From assembly GCA_020832235.1 (NCBI GenBank), contig JAFIEZ010000018.1, positions 186,001-250,000 on the forward strand: a stretch of 64,000 nucleotides of DNA, written 5' to 3'. Origin of the DNA: Bacteroidota bacterium (GTDB lineage: Bacteria; Bacteroidota; Rhodothermia; Balneolales; HLUCCA01). The notes beneath the pieces were generated by a model. That model was not told the DNA's origin, ran no database searches, and saw only the letters and a list, made by a program, of their open reading frames with translations. The translations under genes and the position numbers were made by a program. Below, in pieces: positions 37,048-45,349 of the stretch; the stretch's first letter is position 1, and each line of letters begins with the position of its first letter.

Positions 37048-38328
37048 TTATCGTGCTTCGAGGCGCTGCTTACGGAGTGCTGCTTCGATGAAATAGTAAT
37101 CTGCATAAATGAGGGGTACGTCTATTTCATAACCATGCGGTAAATGACCGGTACTCCTTTCAAGCAGGAAACCAAAGTTCTCTCCATCAGCCGACCTGAA
37201 ATTGTGATAGACGCTGGCCAGAATTTGATCTGCCTTATTCTTGTAATATGCACTTTGGTTGGTACCCATGGTGCTGAGTTCATATAGTGCAGATGCTGTT
37301 ATCGTGGCTGCTGATACATCGCGCGCCGTATTGGGTTGATTTGGATCATCATAATCCCAGAATGGGACCAGATCTGCAGGAAGGTTCGGATGATTGAGGA
37401 TGAATTCCGCAATATTTTCTGCCTGCTGCAGAAATTCAGCGTACCCTGTAAATCGGTATGACATGACATACCCGTAGAGCCCCCATGCCTGACCTCTCGC
37501 CCAGTTGGAAGCATGGAAAGCACCTTGATGCGTGTGCTGTGCGGTCAATTCACCCGTCTCGGGATTAAATCCTGCTACGTGGTATGAACTGTAGTCATCA
37601 CGGAAGAGTACATCGATTGTAGTTCTGGCGTGTTCAACGGCGATATCATAGAAGACGGAATCTCCCGTAATCTGCGTTGCCCGGAAGAGGAGTTCCAGAT
37701 TCATCATGTTGTCAATTATAACCGGGAAATCCCAACGGTCTGTATTATGATCCCACGAGCGTATTGCCCCTACGGTAGGGTTGAAACGGGTTATTAGTGT
37801 GCGGGCAGACTCTACAATAACATCACGGTAATGTGGATCATCAACCAGGCGATACCCCTGTCCGAAGCTGCAGTAGATTTTAAAGCCCATATCGTGAGTT
37901 CCGGCGTTGGTTTTTTCCCGTTCAATGTGCGCGGTATGTCTTTTCGCGTGTTCCAGCCAGTACGTTTCGCCGGTGTACTCATACATAAACCAAAGCAAAC
38001 CGGGCATGAATCCGCTTGTCCAGTCGCGAGAGGGAATAATAAACAGTTCTCCGTCACGAACAGCCCGACTGTTGACATGCGGTCCGCGGTTGCTCATTGG
38101 GTTTCGTTCAATCGCGGCATCTGTTTCATCGATTAAAATAACCAGCTGCTGGCTTGCAAAATCCATAATTTCCTCAACGGTTACGTCGGGAATCCGTTGA
38201 GAATCGGACTTCGTGCAGGATACGGCCAGTAAAGAAAAGCCCAGCATCAAAAGCAGCGCTGGATAAAAAGAGGCTTTCAACGCAGACCGAAAATTCAGCT
38301 GCACTTGGGTAAATACATTATTTTTCAT
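37048..38328 (-). CDS. GH88 unsaturated glucuronyl hydrolase, lipoprotein
   Basis: Removes the delta-4,5-unsaturated uronic acid left at the non-reducing end of oligosaccharides by polysaccharide lyases; the product becomes 5-keto-4-deoxyuronate. The signal peptide ends in the lipobox LLAVSC with Cys38, so the enzyme is anchored in the periplasm or at the outer membrane. The catalytic aspartates correspond to Asp146 in HDMGFKIYCSFG and Asp206 in FPVIIDNMMNLELL, matching the two essential Asp of Bacillus UGL. ASNWARGQAWGLYGY is a further family signature. It is divergent from kduI-kduD, the next two steps, with which it shares a 397-bp regulatory region. Confidence 0.93.
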   Translation of the reverse strand: MKNNVFTQVQLNFRSALKASFYPALLLMLGFSLLAVSCTKSDSQRIPDVTVEEIMDFASQQLVILIDETDAAIERNPMSNRGPHVNSRAVRDGELFIIPSRDWTSGFMPGLLWFMYEYTGETYWLEHAKRHTAHIEREKTNAGTHDMGFKIYCSFGQGYRLVDDPHYRDVIVESARTLITRFNPTVGAIRSWDHNTDRWDFPVIIDNMMNLELLFRATQITGDSVFYDIAVEHARTTIDVLFRDDYSSYHVAGFNPETGELTAQHTHQGAFHASNWARGQAWGLYGYVMSYRFTGYAEFLQQAENIAEFILNHPNLPADLVPFWDYDDPNQPNTARDVSAATITASALYELSTMGTNQSAYYKNKADQILASVYHNFRSADGENFGFLLERSTGHLPHGYEIDVPLIYADYYFIEAALRKQRLEAR

Positions 38329-38725
38329 GTGAGTTTTACAGATTAGTTTCGTTCTGAAACCTCGGGGGTGCTGCTAACGGCAGCGGTCGGGAGGGCTTCA
38401 GAATTACATTTTAGGGATATTTGCTATTTAAGGCGTAGTGTAATTAGTGGTTTTAAGCGTCTTAGCTAAAGCTGTGAATTAGCTGATACACTTTTGCAAA
38501 TAACGGATTCTGATGAAAACTCACTCAATGATTTATAGCTGCAATATATATTAACAAAAAGAGATTTAGAATCACGGTAGCGAGGAAAGCGCTACCAATG
38601 ATCAATTATAAAAACAATACGATTAAAAACAAAATATAGATTATATATTTTTACCAACATATAAGTGTATCTGTTGACAGATACTATATTGACACCAAAA
38701 CAGATATTTTCAAATTAAATCTACT
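38329..38725. promoter_or_regulatory. Divergent regulatory region GH88 / kduI
   Basis: About 397 bp with no gene. It must hold promoters for both directions. It contains two inverted repeats: GGTAGCG/CGCTACC (38576-38582 and 38590-38596) and GTATCTG/CAGATAC (38667-38673 and 38678-38684), either of which may be an operator. Confidence 0.55.
38667..38684. promoter_or_regulatory. Candidate operator palindrome upstream of kduI
   Basis: GTATCTG-TTGA-CAGATAC is a perfect 7-bp inverted repeat with a 4-bp centre, 42 bp before the kduI start. A TTGACA string overlaps its centre. Symmetry and position suit a dimeric repressor; the protein is unknown. Confidence 0.45.
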
Positions 38726-39553
38726 ATGATTATCAGGAATGCAATTGGACCGGGCGAAACAAAAAATATGGATACACAGGACCTCAGAGCCAATTTTCTT
38801 GTTGAGAGTGTAATGCAGGATGGGAAAATTTCCATGACCTATACCCACTACGATCGTCTGGTAATCGGAGGGGCGGTACCAGCTGATAAACCACTCATAC
38901 TTGAAGCTGACGAGGCCATTAAATCCACCTATTTTCTTGAACGAAGAGAGTTGGGAGTGATGGTGGTTTCCGGTGCCGGCATTGTGGTTGTAGATGGTAC
39001 AGAATATCCTCTTGCAACGAAGGAATGTCTGTATGTTGGTCGAGGATCTAAAGAGGTTATTTTTAAAAATGCGGGCAATGGTACGGCTCGTTTCTTTTTC
39101 ACGTCGGCTCCAGCACACGCAGCTTATCCTACCCGAAAGATGACGCAGCAGGAAGCGGAACCCGAACATTTGGGGTCTGTGGAAAAGGCGAACGAAAGAA
39201 CCATATTCAAATACATTCACCCTGCCGGCATTGAAAGCTGTCAGTTGGTGATGGGTTTTACGGAATTAAAGAAAGGAAGCGTCTGGAATACCATGCCTCC
39301 GCACACCCATGACCGCAGAATGGAGGCCTATTTTTATTTCGATGTACCTGCTGAAGATCGTGTTTGGCATTTTATGGGAGAACCAAGCGAGACACGCCAT
39401 CTGGTTATATCAAACTACCAGGCGATTATCTCACCGCCGTGGTCGATACATAGCGGTGCTGGAACTACCAATTACTCATTCATCTGGGCTATGGCCGGCG
39501 AGAATCAAAGCTTCGCAGATATGGACTTTGTTCCCCTCTCGGAAGTAAAATAA
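38726..39553 (+). CDS. kduI: 5-keto-4-deoxyuronate isomerase
   Basis: Isomerises 5-keto-4-deoxyuronate (4-deoxy-L-threo-5-hexosulose uronate) to 2,5-diketo-3-deoxygluconate, in the cytoplasm. The 275-residue cupin keeps the zinc ligands: PPHTHDRRMEAYFYF supplies two His and the Glu, and SPPWSIHSGAG the third His. The N-terminus MIIRNAIGPGETKNMDTQDL aligns with E. coli KduI from residue 1, which supports the start at 38726 over the internal Met15. It heads a plus-strand set with kduD and a DUF4861 gene. Confidence 0.96.
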   Translation: MIIRNAIGPGETKNMDTQDLRANFLVESVMQDGKISMTYTHYDRLVIGGAVPADKPLILEADEAIKSTYFLERRELGVMVVSGAGIVVVDGTEYPLATKECLYVGRGSKEVIFKNAGNGTARFFFTSAPAHAAYPTRKMTQQEAEPEHLGSVEKANERTIFKYIHPAGIESCQLVMGFTELKKGSVWNTMPPHTHDRRMEAYFYFDVPAEDRVWHFMGEPSETRHLVISNYQAIISPPWSIHSGAGTTNYSFIWAMAGENQSFADMDFVPLSEVK

Positions 39554-39574
39554 ACGTGTCAACTTACAGCGTAT

Positions 39575-39609
39575 GATACAGTCGGTCACTACGGTAGTCC
39601 GACTGTATC
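39575..39609 (+). repeat. Strong hairpin between kduI and kduD
   Basis: GATACAGTCGG (39575-39585) pairs perfectly with CCGACTGTATC (39599-39609). Only TACTTTG follows, so it may be a partial terminator or mRNA-stabilising hairpin that sets kduI and kduD at different levels. Confidence 0.6.
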
Positions 39610-39666
39610 GTACTTTGATTAATACTGCCATTCTCATATACACTCATTCTCTACAATCTTTCTTTT

Positions 39667-40431
39667 ATGAAAACGAATCCATTCTCACTAGAAGGTAAAA
39701 CTGCACTTGTTACCGGAGCCAGTCGTGGCCTTGGAAGAGCCATTGCCATAGCCCTTGCAGAAGCAGGTGCTGATGTTGTTTGCGCCGGTTCAAGGTCGGG
39801 AAGCGCTGATGAAACTGCGGCATTAATTGGGAAAACAGGGAGGAAAAGCTGGTCTGTTTCGGGCGATCTTTCTACCTCTGAAGGTGTAGCAACATTAACG
39901 AAAGACACGCTTGCACAGGTAGATCAGATTGACATTTTAGTCAATAATGCGGGTATTATTGAACGCTATCCCGCTGTTGAGTACCCCGAGGATGCGTGGA
40001 ATAATGTATTGCAGACCAATTTAAATGCTGTTTTTCATCTTTGCCGTGAATTTGGCAGCAAAATGGTTGCTCGCAAAGAAGGCAAGATTATCAACATAGC
40101 ATCATTACTATCGTTTTCTGGTGGCATTACAGTTCCGTCTTATGCCGCATCAAAACATGCTGTTGCCGGACTCACAAAAGCATTGGCCAATGAATGGGCC
40201 TCATCAAACATTCAAGTTAACGCTGTTGCACCCGGTTATTTCAAAACCGATAACACGCAGGCTCTTCAGGATAATGAAAAACGTTATGCTGAAATCTCAT
40301 CCCGCATACCTGCTGCCAGATGGGGTGATCCGGAGGACTTAGGAGGCGCTGTGGTATTTCTTGCTTCAAGAGCTGCAGATTATGTTAACGGGCACATCCT
40401 AACTGTTGATGGTGGCTGGATGGCCCGATAG
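39667..40431 (+). CDS. kduD: 2-keto-3-deoxygluconate 5-dehydrogenase
   Basis: Reduces 2,5-diketo-3-deoxygluconate to 2-keto-3-deoxygluconate (KDG) with NAD(P)H. The 254-residue SDR shows the cofactor motif TGASRGLG (residues 16-23), NNAG at 93-96 and the catalytic Ser146, Tyr159 and Lys163 (SYAASKHAVAGLTKA). FSLEGKTALVTGASRG at the N-terminus is typical of KduD rather than other SDRs, and the gene follows kduI by 113 bp. The KDG kinase and aldolase expected next are not in the window. Confidence 0.95.
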   Translation: MKTNPFSLEGKTALVTGASRGLGRAIAIALAEAGADVVCAGSRSGSADETAALIGKTGRKSWSVSGDLSTSEGVATLTKDTLAQVDQIDILVNNAGIIERYPAVEYPEDAWNNVLQTNLNAVFHLCREFGSKMVARKEGKIINIASLLSFSGGITVPSYAASKHAVAGLTKALANEWASSNIQVNAVAPGYFKTDNTQALQDNEKRYAEISSRIPAARWGDPEDLGGAVVFLASRAADYVNGHILTVDGGWMAR

Positions 40432-40490
40432 TCTGGTCAAGTTTGCGGTTATTTAGCTCCAATTAAATTTTACATTACGATCTCCTCTTA

Positions 40491-41732
40491 ATGACCCTTT
40501 TTATGCGAATTTCATTTGCTTTCATCCTATTCATCACAGCCCTTGGTTGTTCCGGAAACAGAGCGGCAGATACACATCATTTTAGTGTGCACAATCAGCT
40601 TGATTATTCTGTTTCGGATGCAGCCGTGCGGATTGACCTAACTGCTTTAGCACTACCGTTATCCGATTGCAGGTATGTACTATTTACATCTGACGATGCA
40701 ACCGGGGCACAGGGTAGTGAAATCCCTTCTCAATGCGACGATTTAAATGGAGACGGGAACCCGGATGAGCTTTTCTTTCTGGCTGATTTTGGACCGGATG
40801 AAACTCGTTCTTTTATCTTAGTAAGAGCCGATTTTGTACCTGAATATGAAAATAGAACGCAAGCTTTCCTGAGAGTTCAAACCGGAGGAAGATTTGTTGA
40901 CGGTCGTTATGTGGATGGAACCGGCCACGAAATGGTCAATCATTTTGATATACCAAATGAGCAGGTGCAAGGATCTGGCTGGGCACACATGGAAGGTCCG
41001 GTCTGGGAATCTGACATGGTTGGGTACCGGTCTTATCTTGACGCTCGTAACCGCATTGATATATTTGGGAAAAGTATGCCTGAACTGGTGCTTGATACCA
41101 TAACACAGAACTACCACCAAATTCACCCCTGGGGTACCGATGTACTTGTAGTGGGTCAGTCTTTGGGGCTGGGTAGTGTTGCTGCTGTACACAACGGAGA
41201 AGTGCAAACCATCAATAACTGGTCGAGCAGACGGTTCGAAGTTCCTGTAAATGGTCCACTGCGCTCTGTAATTCGTATGACCTACAACGACTGGAATGTG
41301 TTTGGACGTACGGTAGACGTTATCTGGGAAGTTGAAATTCACGCTGGCAACCGATACACCGAACAACGTGTTAGCTTACTGGGCGATTCTGATGGATTAA
41401 CATTGGGATCGGGTATAGTTAAACATCCACCGGCACGAGTTCTTCACAGCGGTTCTTTTGGTAATGCACTATATGCGTGGACAAGCGGAGATCAATCAGA
41501 TCAGGGTCACAGACTGGATATGGGAATCGTCATTCCTGAACGATACACCCCGGCACATCTTGATAACAACGCAACACATTTGTTTTCAATCACTCCGATT
41601 GATGGCAAAATAACATACCGCTACACATCGGCCTGGGAATTTGACCACACACACGTAGGTGATTTTCAGCAACATGTTCGGGAGACCGGTGCTTTGCTAA
41701 CCAATCCACCAGTTGTCAGGATATTAAATTAG
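40491..41732 (+). CDS. DUF4861 lipoprotein
   Basis: A 413-residue exported lipoprotein (lipobox ITALGC near residue 20) of the DUF4861 family, which is common in polysaccharide loci of Bacteroidota beside uronate enzymes. DDLNGDGNPDELFFLADF near residue 85 looks like a calcium-binding or dockerin-like loop; the rest is beta-rich, with HPWGTDVLVVGQSLG and WEFDHTHVGDFQ. Its activity is not established to my knowledge. Being 59 bp after kduD, it is probably co-transcribed. An internal Met5 (40503) is an alternative start. It converges on the two-helix membrane gene. Confidence 0.82.
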   Translation: MTLFMRISFAFILFITALGCSGNRAADTHHFSVHNQLDYSVSDAAVRIDLTALALPLSDCRYVLFTSDDATGAQGSEIPSQCDDLNGDGNPDELFFLADFGPDETRSFILVRADFVPEYENRTQAFLRVQTGGRFVDGRYVDGTGHEMVNHFDIPNEQVQGSGWAHMEGPVWESDMVGYRSYLDARNRIDIFGKSMPELVLDTITQNYHQIHPWGTDVLVVGQSLGLGSVAAVHNGEVQTINNWSSRRFEVPVNGPLRSVIRMTYNDWNVFGRTVDVIWEVEIHAGNRYTEQRVSLLGDSDGLTLGSGIVKHPPARVLHSGSFGNALYAWTSGDQSDQGHRLDMGIVIPERYTPAHLDNNATHLFSITPIDGKITYRYTSAWEFDHTHVGDFQQHVRETGALLTNPPVVRILN

Positions 41733-41742
41733 TTTTATGAGG

Positions 41743-41777
41743 CAAAGGTACCAGAGAATCAGCTCTGGGTACCTTTG
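41743..41777. terminator. Bidirectional terminator-like hairpin
   Basis: CAAAGGTACCAGAG (41743-41756) pairs with CTCTGGGTACCTTTG (41763-41777) with one bulged G. It separates the convergent DUF4861 gene and the 85-aa membrane gene, overlapping the last codons of the latter. Confidence 0.65.
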
Positions 41778-42016
41778 GTTGTCAATCTCCATACTGCCCT
41801 GCCGCTGTAGAAGAGGCCTCGAAGCAGCAGCGATACCGCATATAAAAACAGTGTGAGCAATCCTACCACATGAAACTGTGATATCAGTTCAGACCAGCTG
41901 CCCTGGTGCACTAAAATGGCATATACATTTGTCAAGTTTGAGAATACAAACAAAACACCCAGCAGCATCAGCTCTTGCCGGATTACTTTTTCCTTAATAA
42001 TCAGATCTTTAATCAT
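41759..42016 (-). CDS. Small two-helix membrane protein
   Basis: An 85-residue protein of unknown function with two hydrophobic helices, about residues 16-36 (LMLLGVLFVFSNLTNVYAIL) and 47-68 (HVVGLLTLFLYAVSLLLRGL), and basic ends. Its ATG overlaps the stop of the upstream Tat-exported oxidoreductase as ATGA, indicating translational coupling and a shared job, perhaps as a membrane anchor. There are no Cys or haem-binding His pairs and no flavinylation motif. The tight coupling, full-length helices and clean end support a real gene. Confidence 0.75.
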   Translation of the reverse strand: MIKDLIIKEKVIRQELMLLGVLFVFSNLTNVYAILVHQGSWSELISQFHVVGLLTLFLYAVSLLLRGLFYSGRAVWRLTTKGTQS

Positions 42017-43308
42017 GCTTGACAGGGTTTGATTTTATACTTTTCAGGGAGTGTAAGGATGGTTCCTTCACGGGAAGCTTCATCCGCTAAAAGCGACCAG
42101 GTAGAAGCGTTGTACCCTTCTTCGGTGAGCTTTGGAGGTGCTTCACCTTTCCTCACAAATTCAATGAAGCCCTCCAGAAATAGCAGCGTTTCGTTGAGCT
42201 GATAGTCCGGTGAAATATAATTCCCTCCGTACTTAACGGCTTCAGCCGGAATCCAGGTAGCGCCACCTATGGGTATGGTTTCAAAGATGCTCTTCTCAAT
42301 GTTATGGATAAGTGTTCTGATTGCAGGAGGTCGGGGCGGTGTTTCGGCAAAATGTCTGTTAGCTTCCAGCTGCATGGTACCTTCGTTGCCCAGTACCTGA
42401 AACCCCACTCCGTTGTGTCGATTACTGTCCAGCAAGTCATAGGTAAAGTGAACACCGTTTGGATAGGTGAATACAAGCGAGTAATTATCGTACACTTCCC
42501 TTCCATCGGTGTGGTAATTTAAACTACCGCTGCCCATGACGGATAGCGGCTCACTGTCGAGTACCCAGTTGGCCAACTGAAAATGATGAGAGCCTAGTTC
42601 GGTAATCTGTCCGGCAGAATAATCCCAATACAGTCTCCAGTTACGCTGTCGATCCAGAGCACTGCCTCTTCCACCAGGTACGTCATAGAAAATCCATGGT
42701 GTATTGCGTGTCCACCAGCCCCGAAGTTTGGTGATTTTACCCAATTCCCCATTGTTAATCATTTCGAGGGCTTTGATGTAGACCGGACTAAACAATCGTT
42801 GATGCCCTACCAACATGATTTTACCCGAATCAATATGGGCATCGTACATCGCTTTGGTATCGTCAAGCGTTCTGGCCATGGCCTTTTCCACAAATACATG
42901 AATACCCATTTGCATTGCATCGATTGTCATCTGGGCATGCTCATGAAGCGGCGTAGCAATAATTACCGCATCCATTTGGACTTTATCCAGCATTTCACGG
43001 TAGTCTAAAAATCCTTCTGCCTGACCATTGATCATGGCAACGGCACGTTCTTTATGTTCGGGCCATGTATCGCAAACCGCCACAATATCGATGTTCATGC
43101 GGGCCTGAAACTCCTGCACATTAAGCATCAATGTCTGCCCTCTGGAACCTACTCCAATAAAGCCGACGCGTACACGGTCAGATGCGCTCATGCCTGCACC
43201 CGACGGGTTTGTGAATACCGTAAACCAGGGCATCTGAGCTGCCAGAAATGTTGTTCCGGCTAAACCGGAAATCATCTCTATGAAGGCCCTTCTGTTCATA
43301 TTTGTCAT
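42013..43308 (-). CDS. Tat-exported Gfo/Idh/MocA-family oxidoreductase
   Basis: A 431-residue protein with a Tat-type N-terminus (NRRAFIEMISGLAG, residues 5-18), so it is folded with its cofactor before export to the periplasm. The Rossmann motif VGFIGVGSRGQT (48-59) is complete. The usual EKP motif of the family reads EKA (Glu141-Lys142-Ala143). WIFYDVPGGRGSALDRQRNWRLYWDYSAGQITELGSHHFQLANW, quoted only by its ends WIFYDVPGG and ITELGSHHFQLANW, is a typical C-terminal domain part. It likely oxidises or epimerises a sugar with tightly bound NAD(P). It is third of four genes in a compact set with ApbE. Confidence 0.88.
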   Translation of the reverse strand: MTNMNRRAFIEMISGLAGTTFLAAQMPWFTVFTNPSGAGMSASDRVRVGFIGVGSRGQTLMLNVQEFQARMNIDIVAVCDTWPEHKERAVAMINGQAEGFLDYREMLDKVQMDAVIIATPLHEHAQMTIDAMQMGIHVFVEKAMARTLDDTKAMYDAHIDSGKIMLVGHQRLFSPVYIKALEMINNGELGKITKLRGWWTRNTPWIFYDVPGGRGSALDRQRNWRLYWDYSAGQITELGSHHFQLANWVLDSEPLSVMGSGSLNYHTDGREVYDNYSLVFTYPNGVHFTYDLLDSNRHNGVGFQVLGNEGTMQLEANRHFAETPPRPPAIRTLIHNIEKSIFETIPIGGATWIPAEAVKYGGNYISPDYQLNETLLFLEGFIEFVRKGEAPPKLTEEGYNASTWSLLADEASREGTILTLPEKYKIKPCQA

Positions 43309-43336
43309 AATATTTTAATTTTCAGTATGAGAGTAA

Positions 43337-44269
43337 TCAGTGGCTAACTGAGGTAGCTTCATATTCCCACACTTTTTTATTAATCTGATTATCTGTGTAA
43401 TCTACTTTCAATACTACTATATCTGAAAAATGATTTACCAACTGCTGAATGTGTTCCTCCGGCATAGCTAATATAGCCGTAGAAAGAGCTTCAGCATCCC
43501 GGGCTGAATGTGAGTATACCGTAGCGGAAACGAGTTCATCGATCGGGTATCCTGTTTGGGGATTTATAACATGACGATGATTAATTAAAGTACCGTCATC
43601 GTCTGGATAAAAATTACTTGATGTGGAGACCGATCCATCCCTCATTTGAAATGTATGTACCGCTTCATCTGCATTCAGGTAGTTTTTGATGCCCACCTTC
43701 CAGTGATCGCCGGCCGGGTGATGACCTACAGTGAGCACAGAACTCTCCCCCATCGTAATAAATGCAGACTTAATCCCAAAACGTGTTAGCATTTGGTGCA
43801 CTTTCTCGAGTGCGTAACCTTTCCCGAAGCCCCCTAGGTCTATGTCGAGGTGCTCATTTTTGAAAGATATAACGCGATTCTCGGGATTTAATTCAATGTT
43901 GGAGGTACCCGTACGAGCGAGTATCTCGTCAATTTCATTTTTCTCGGCCTGAGGATGTTCTTTCCAATACTCCAGAATTGGTCGTAATGTGATGTCGAAG
44001 TATCCTTGCGTGATTTGATGATACCGGCAGCAGGAGTTTATAACTTCAAATATTTCATTATCTGTTTCTACCGGTTGGCTGACGGCATATTTATTGATTG
44101 AAAAAATATCGCTCCCGTCGTGAAACCGGCTAAGCTTACCTTCAATTCTGGCGATTTCATTTTGAACATGACGAAAGACAGCATCGGCGGCGTCATCATC
44201 AAAACCGGGCAAAACAATATTGCATCGTGTGCCCATGGCATAAAAGCTGGTATGTGCCACATGTGCCAT
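43337..44269 (-). CDS. apbE: ApbE-like FAD:protein FMN transferase
   Basis: Attaches FMN covalently to Ser/Thr of target flavoproteins, using FAD. The 310 residues contain AMGTRCNIVL at the start, DIDLGGFGKGYALEKV, INHRHVINPQTGYPIDE and HSARDAEALSTAILAM, the signatures of the family including the metal/FAD-binding residues. Unlike most ApbE proteins there is no signal peptide or lipobox, so it should act in the cytoplasm, unless an unseen upstream start exists. It begins 3 bp after a Gfo/Idh gene and ends 28 bp before the Tat-exported one. I found no canonical [S/T]GA[S/T] flavinylation site in the neighbours. Confidence 0.92.
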   Translation of the reverse strand: MAHVAHTSFYAMGTRCNIVLPGFDDDAADAVFRHVQNEIARIEGKLSRFHDGSDIFSINKYAVSQPVETDNEIFEVINSCCRYHQITQGYFDITLRPILEYWKEHPQAEKNEIDEILARTGTSNIELNPENRVISFKNEHLDIDLGGFGKGYALEKVHQMLTRFGIKSAFITMGESSVLTVGHHPAGDHWKVGIKNYLNADEAVHTFQMRDGSVSTSSNFYPDDDGTLINHRHVINPQTGYPIDELVSATVYSHSARDAEALSTAILAMPEEHIQQLVNHFSDIVVLKVDYTDNQINKKVWEYEATSVSH

Positions 44270-44272
44270 TGA

Positions 44273-45349
44273 TTAAACCTCCTGATCTGTAGTAAACGGA
44301 TGAAGGTTATCGGGGCTGATGGGAGTTTGCTGTTTAGCTGAGAGGTATGCAGCCTGCACAAAAGCCAGCGCGTTCAGGCTCTCCTCCCCCGATACAGGGG
44401 GCTGTACATCAGATTGGAGTGCTGAGATTATTTGGCGATACTGCTCGGTGTGGTAGCTGTTCGAAAAGCCGGCCAGCGGACTTGATGATCCACCCGAAAC
44501 TACCGCTGATGAAGAGGTGGGTGATGTAGTATCTGTGTAACCTTCAACATGAACGAGCAGATTATCTCCATCCAGGATGGCGGTACCTTTTGTGCCATGA
44601 AACTCAATTTTCCGGTTTTGCGAAGGTGTTATGGATGTTGATGCTTCAAATGTGCCTAAAGCCCCGTTTTTAAAGCGCATGGATGCTACAAGATTGTCTT
44701 CCCCTTCAATTCCATCATGAGTGAGGGTTGCAGAGAAAGCAGATATCATGTCAACCGGTCCTGCCAGCCAGAGCATAAGGTCAACCGTGTGAATACTCTG
44801 ATTGATGAGTGCACCTCCACCATCCAGTTCCAAGCTACCCCTCCAGGGAGCGTTTGTATAGTATGCCTGATCACGAAACCACTTTACGGAGGCGCTTACC
44901 ATTACGAGTTTGCCAATTGTTCCCGCATCTAGGATTTGTTTAAGCTTGCGAACTTCACCAATAAATCGATTCTGATAGATAACTGCGAGTTGAACCTTAC
45001 GCTGTTTACAATATTCAATGAGTTCCATGCCTTTTTCAACATTTACTTCCAAAGGCTTTTCGATAATCAGGTGCTTGCCATGGTCTGCGGCAAGTTTACC
45101 ATAATGTAGGTGGGTACCATTTGGAGTACATAGCACTACAGCGTCCAGGTCAGTGCGTAGAAATGCTTCGTAACTGGTGTAGCCTTTTGTACCATATTTC
45201 TCACAAAATTTCTGCACGTTTTCCTCTGAACGGCTACATGATGCAACCAGAGCAGCGTGGTCTAACGTAGCTATAGCTTCCGCATGAACAGAAGCAATGG
45301 TCCCGCAACCGACAATTCCAAATTTGTATTTCTGCGTAGTTGATGTCAT
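44273..45349 (-). CDS. Cytoplasmic Gfo/Idh/MocA-family oxidoreductase
   Basis: A 358-residue NAD(P)-dependent oxidoreductase without an export signal. The Rossmann motif FGIVGCGTIASVHAEAI begins at residue 10 and the EKP motif is at 97-99 (HLIIEKPLEVN). ALINQSIHTVDLMLWLAGP is the typical sugar-site region. It resembles inositol- or sugar-dehydrogenase relatives; the substrate is unknown. It is first in the minus-strand set with ApbE, the Tat-exported relative and the 85-aa membrane protein, and its 172-bp upstream region holds an inverted repeat of AAATCGTTT. Confidence 0.9.
   Translation of the reverse strand: MTSTTQKYKFGIVGCGTIASVHAEAIATLDHAALVASCSRSEENVQKFCEKYGTKGYTSYEAFLRTDLDAVVLCTPNGTHLHYGKLAADHGKHLIIEKPLEVNVEKGMELIEYCKQRKVQLAVIYQNRFIGEVRKLKQILDAGTIGKLVMVSASVKWFRDQAYYTNAPWRGSLELDGGGALINQSIHTVDLMLWLAGPVDMISAFSATLTHDGIEGEDNLVASMRFKNGALGTFEASTSITPSQNRKIEFHGTKGTAILDGDNLLVHVEGYTDTTSPTSSSAVVSGGSSSPLAGFSNSYHTEQYRQIISALQSDVQPPVSGEESLNALAFVQAAYLSAKQQTPISPDNLHPFTTDQEV

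Noticed and set aside
42013-45349. Covalent FMN target of ApbE within its operon
   Set aside because: No [S/T]GA[S/T] motif is present; the nearest string, SGAG in the Tat-exported protein, lacks the acceptor Ser/Thr.
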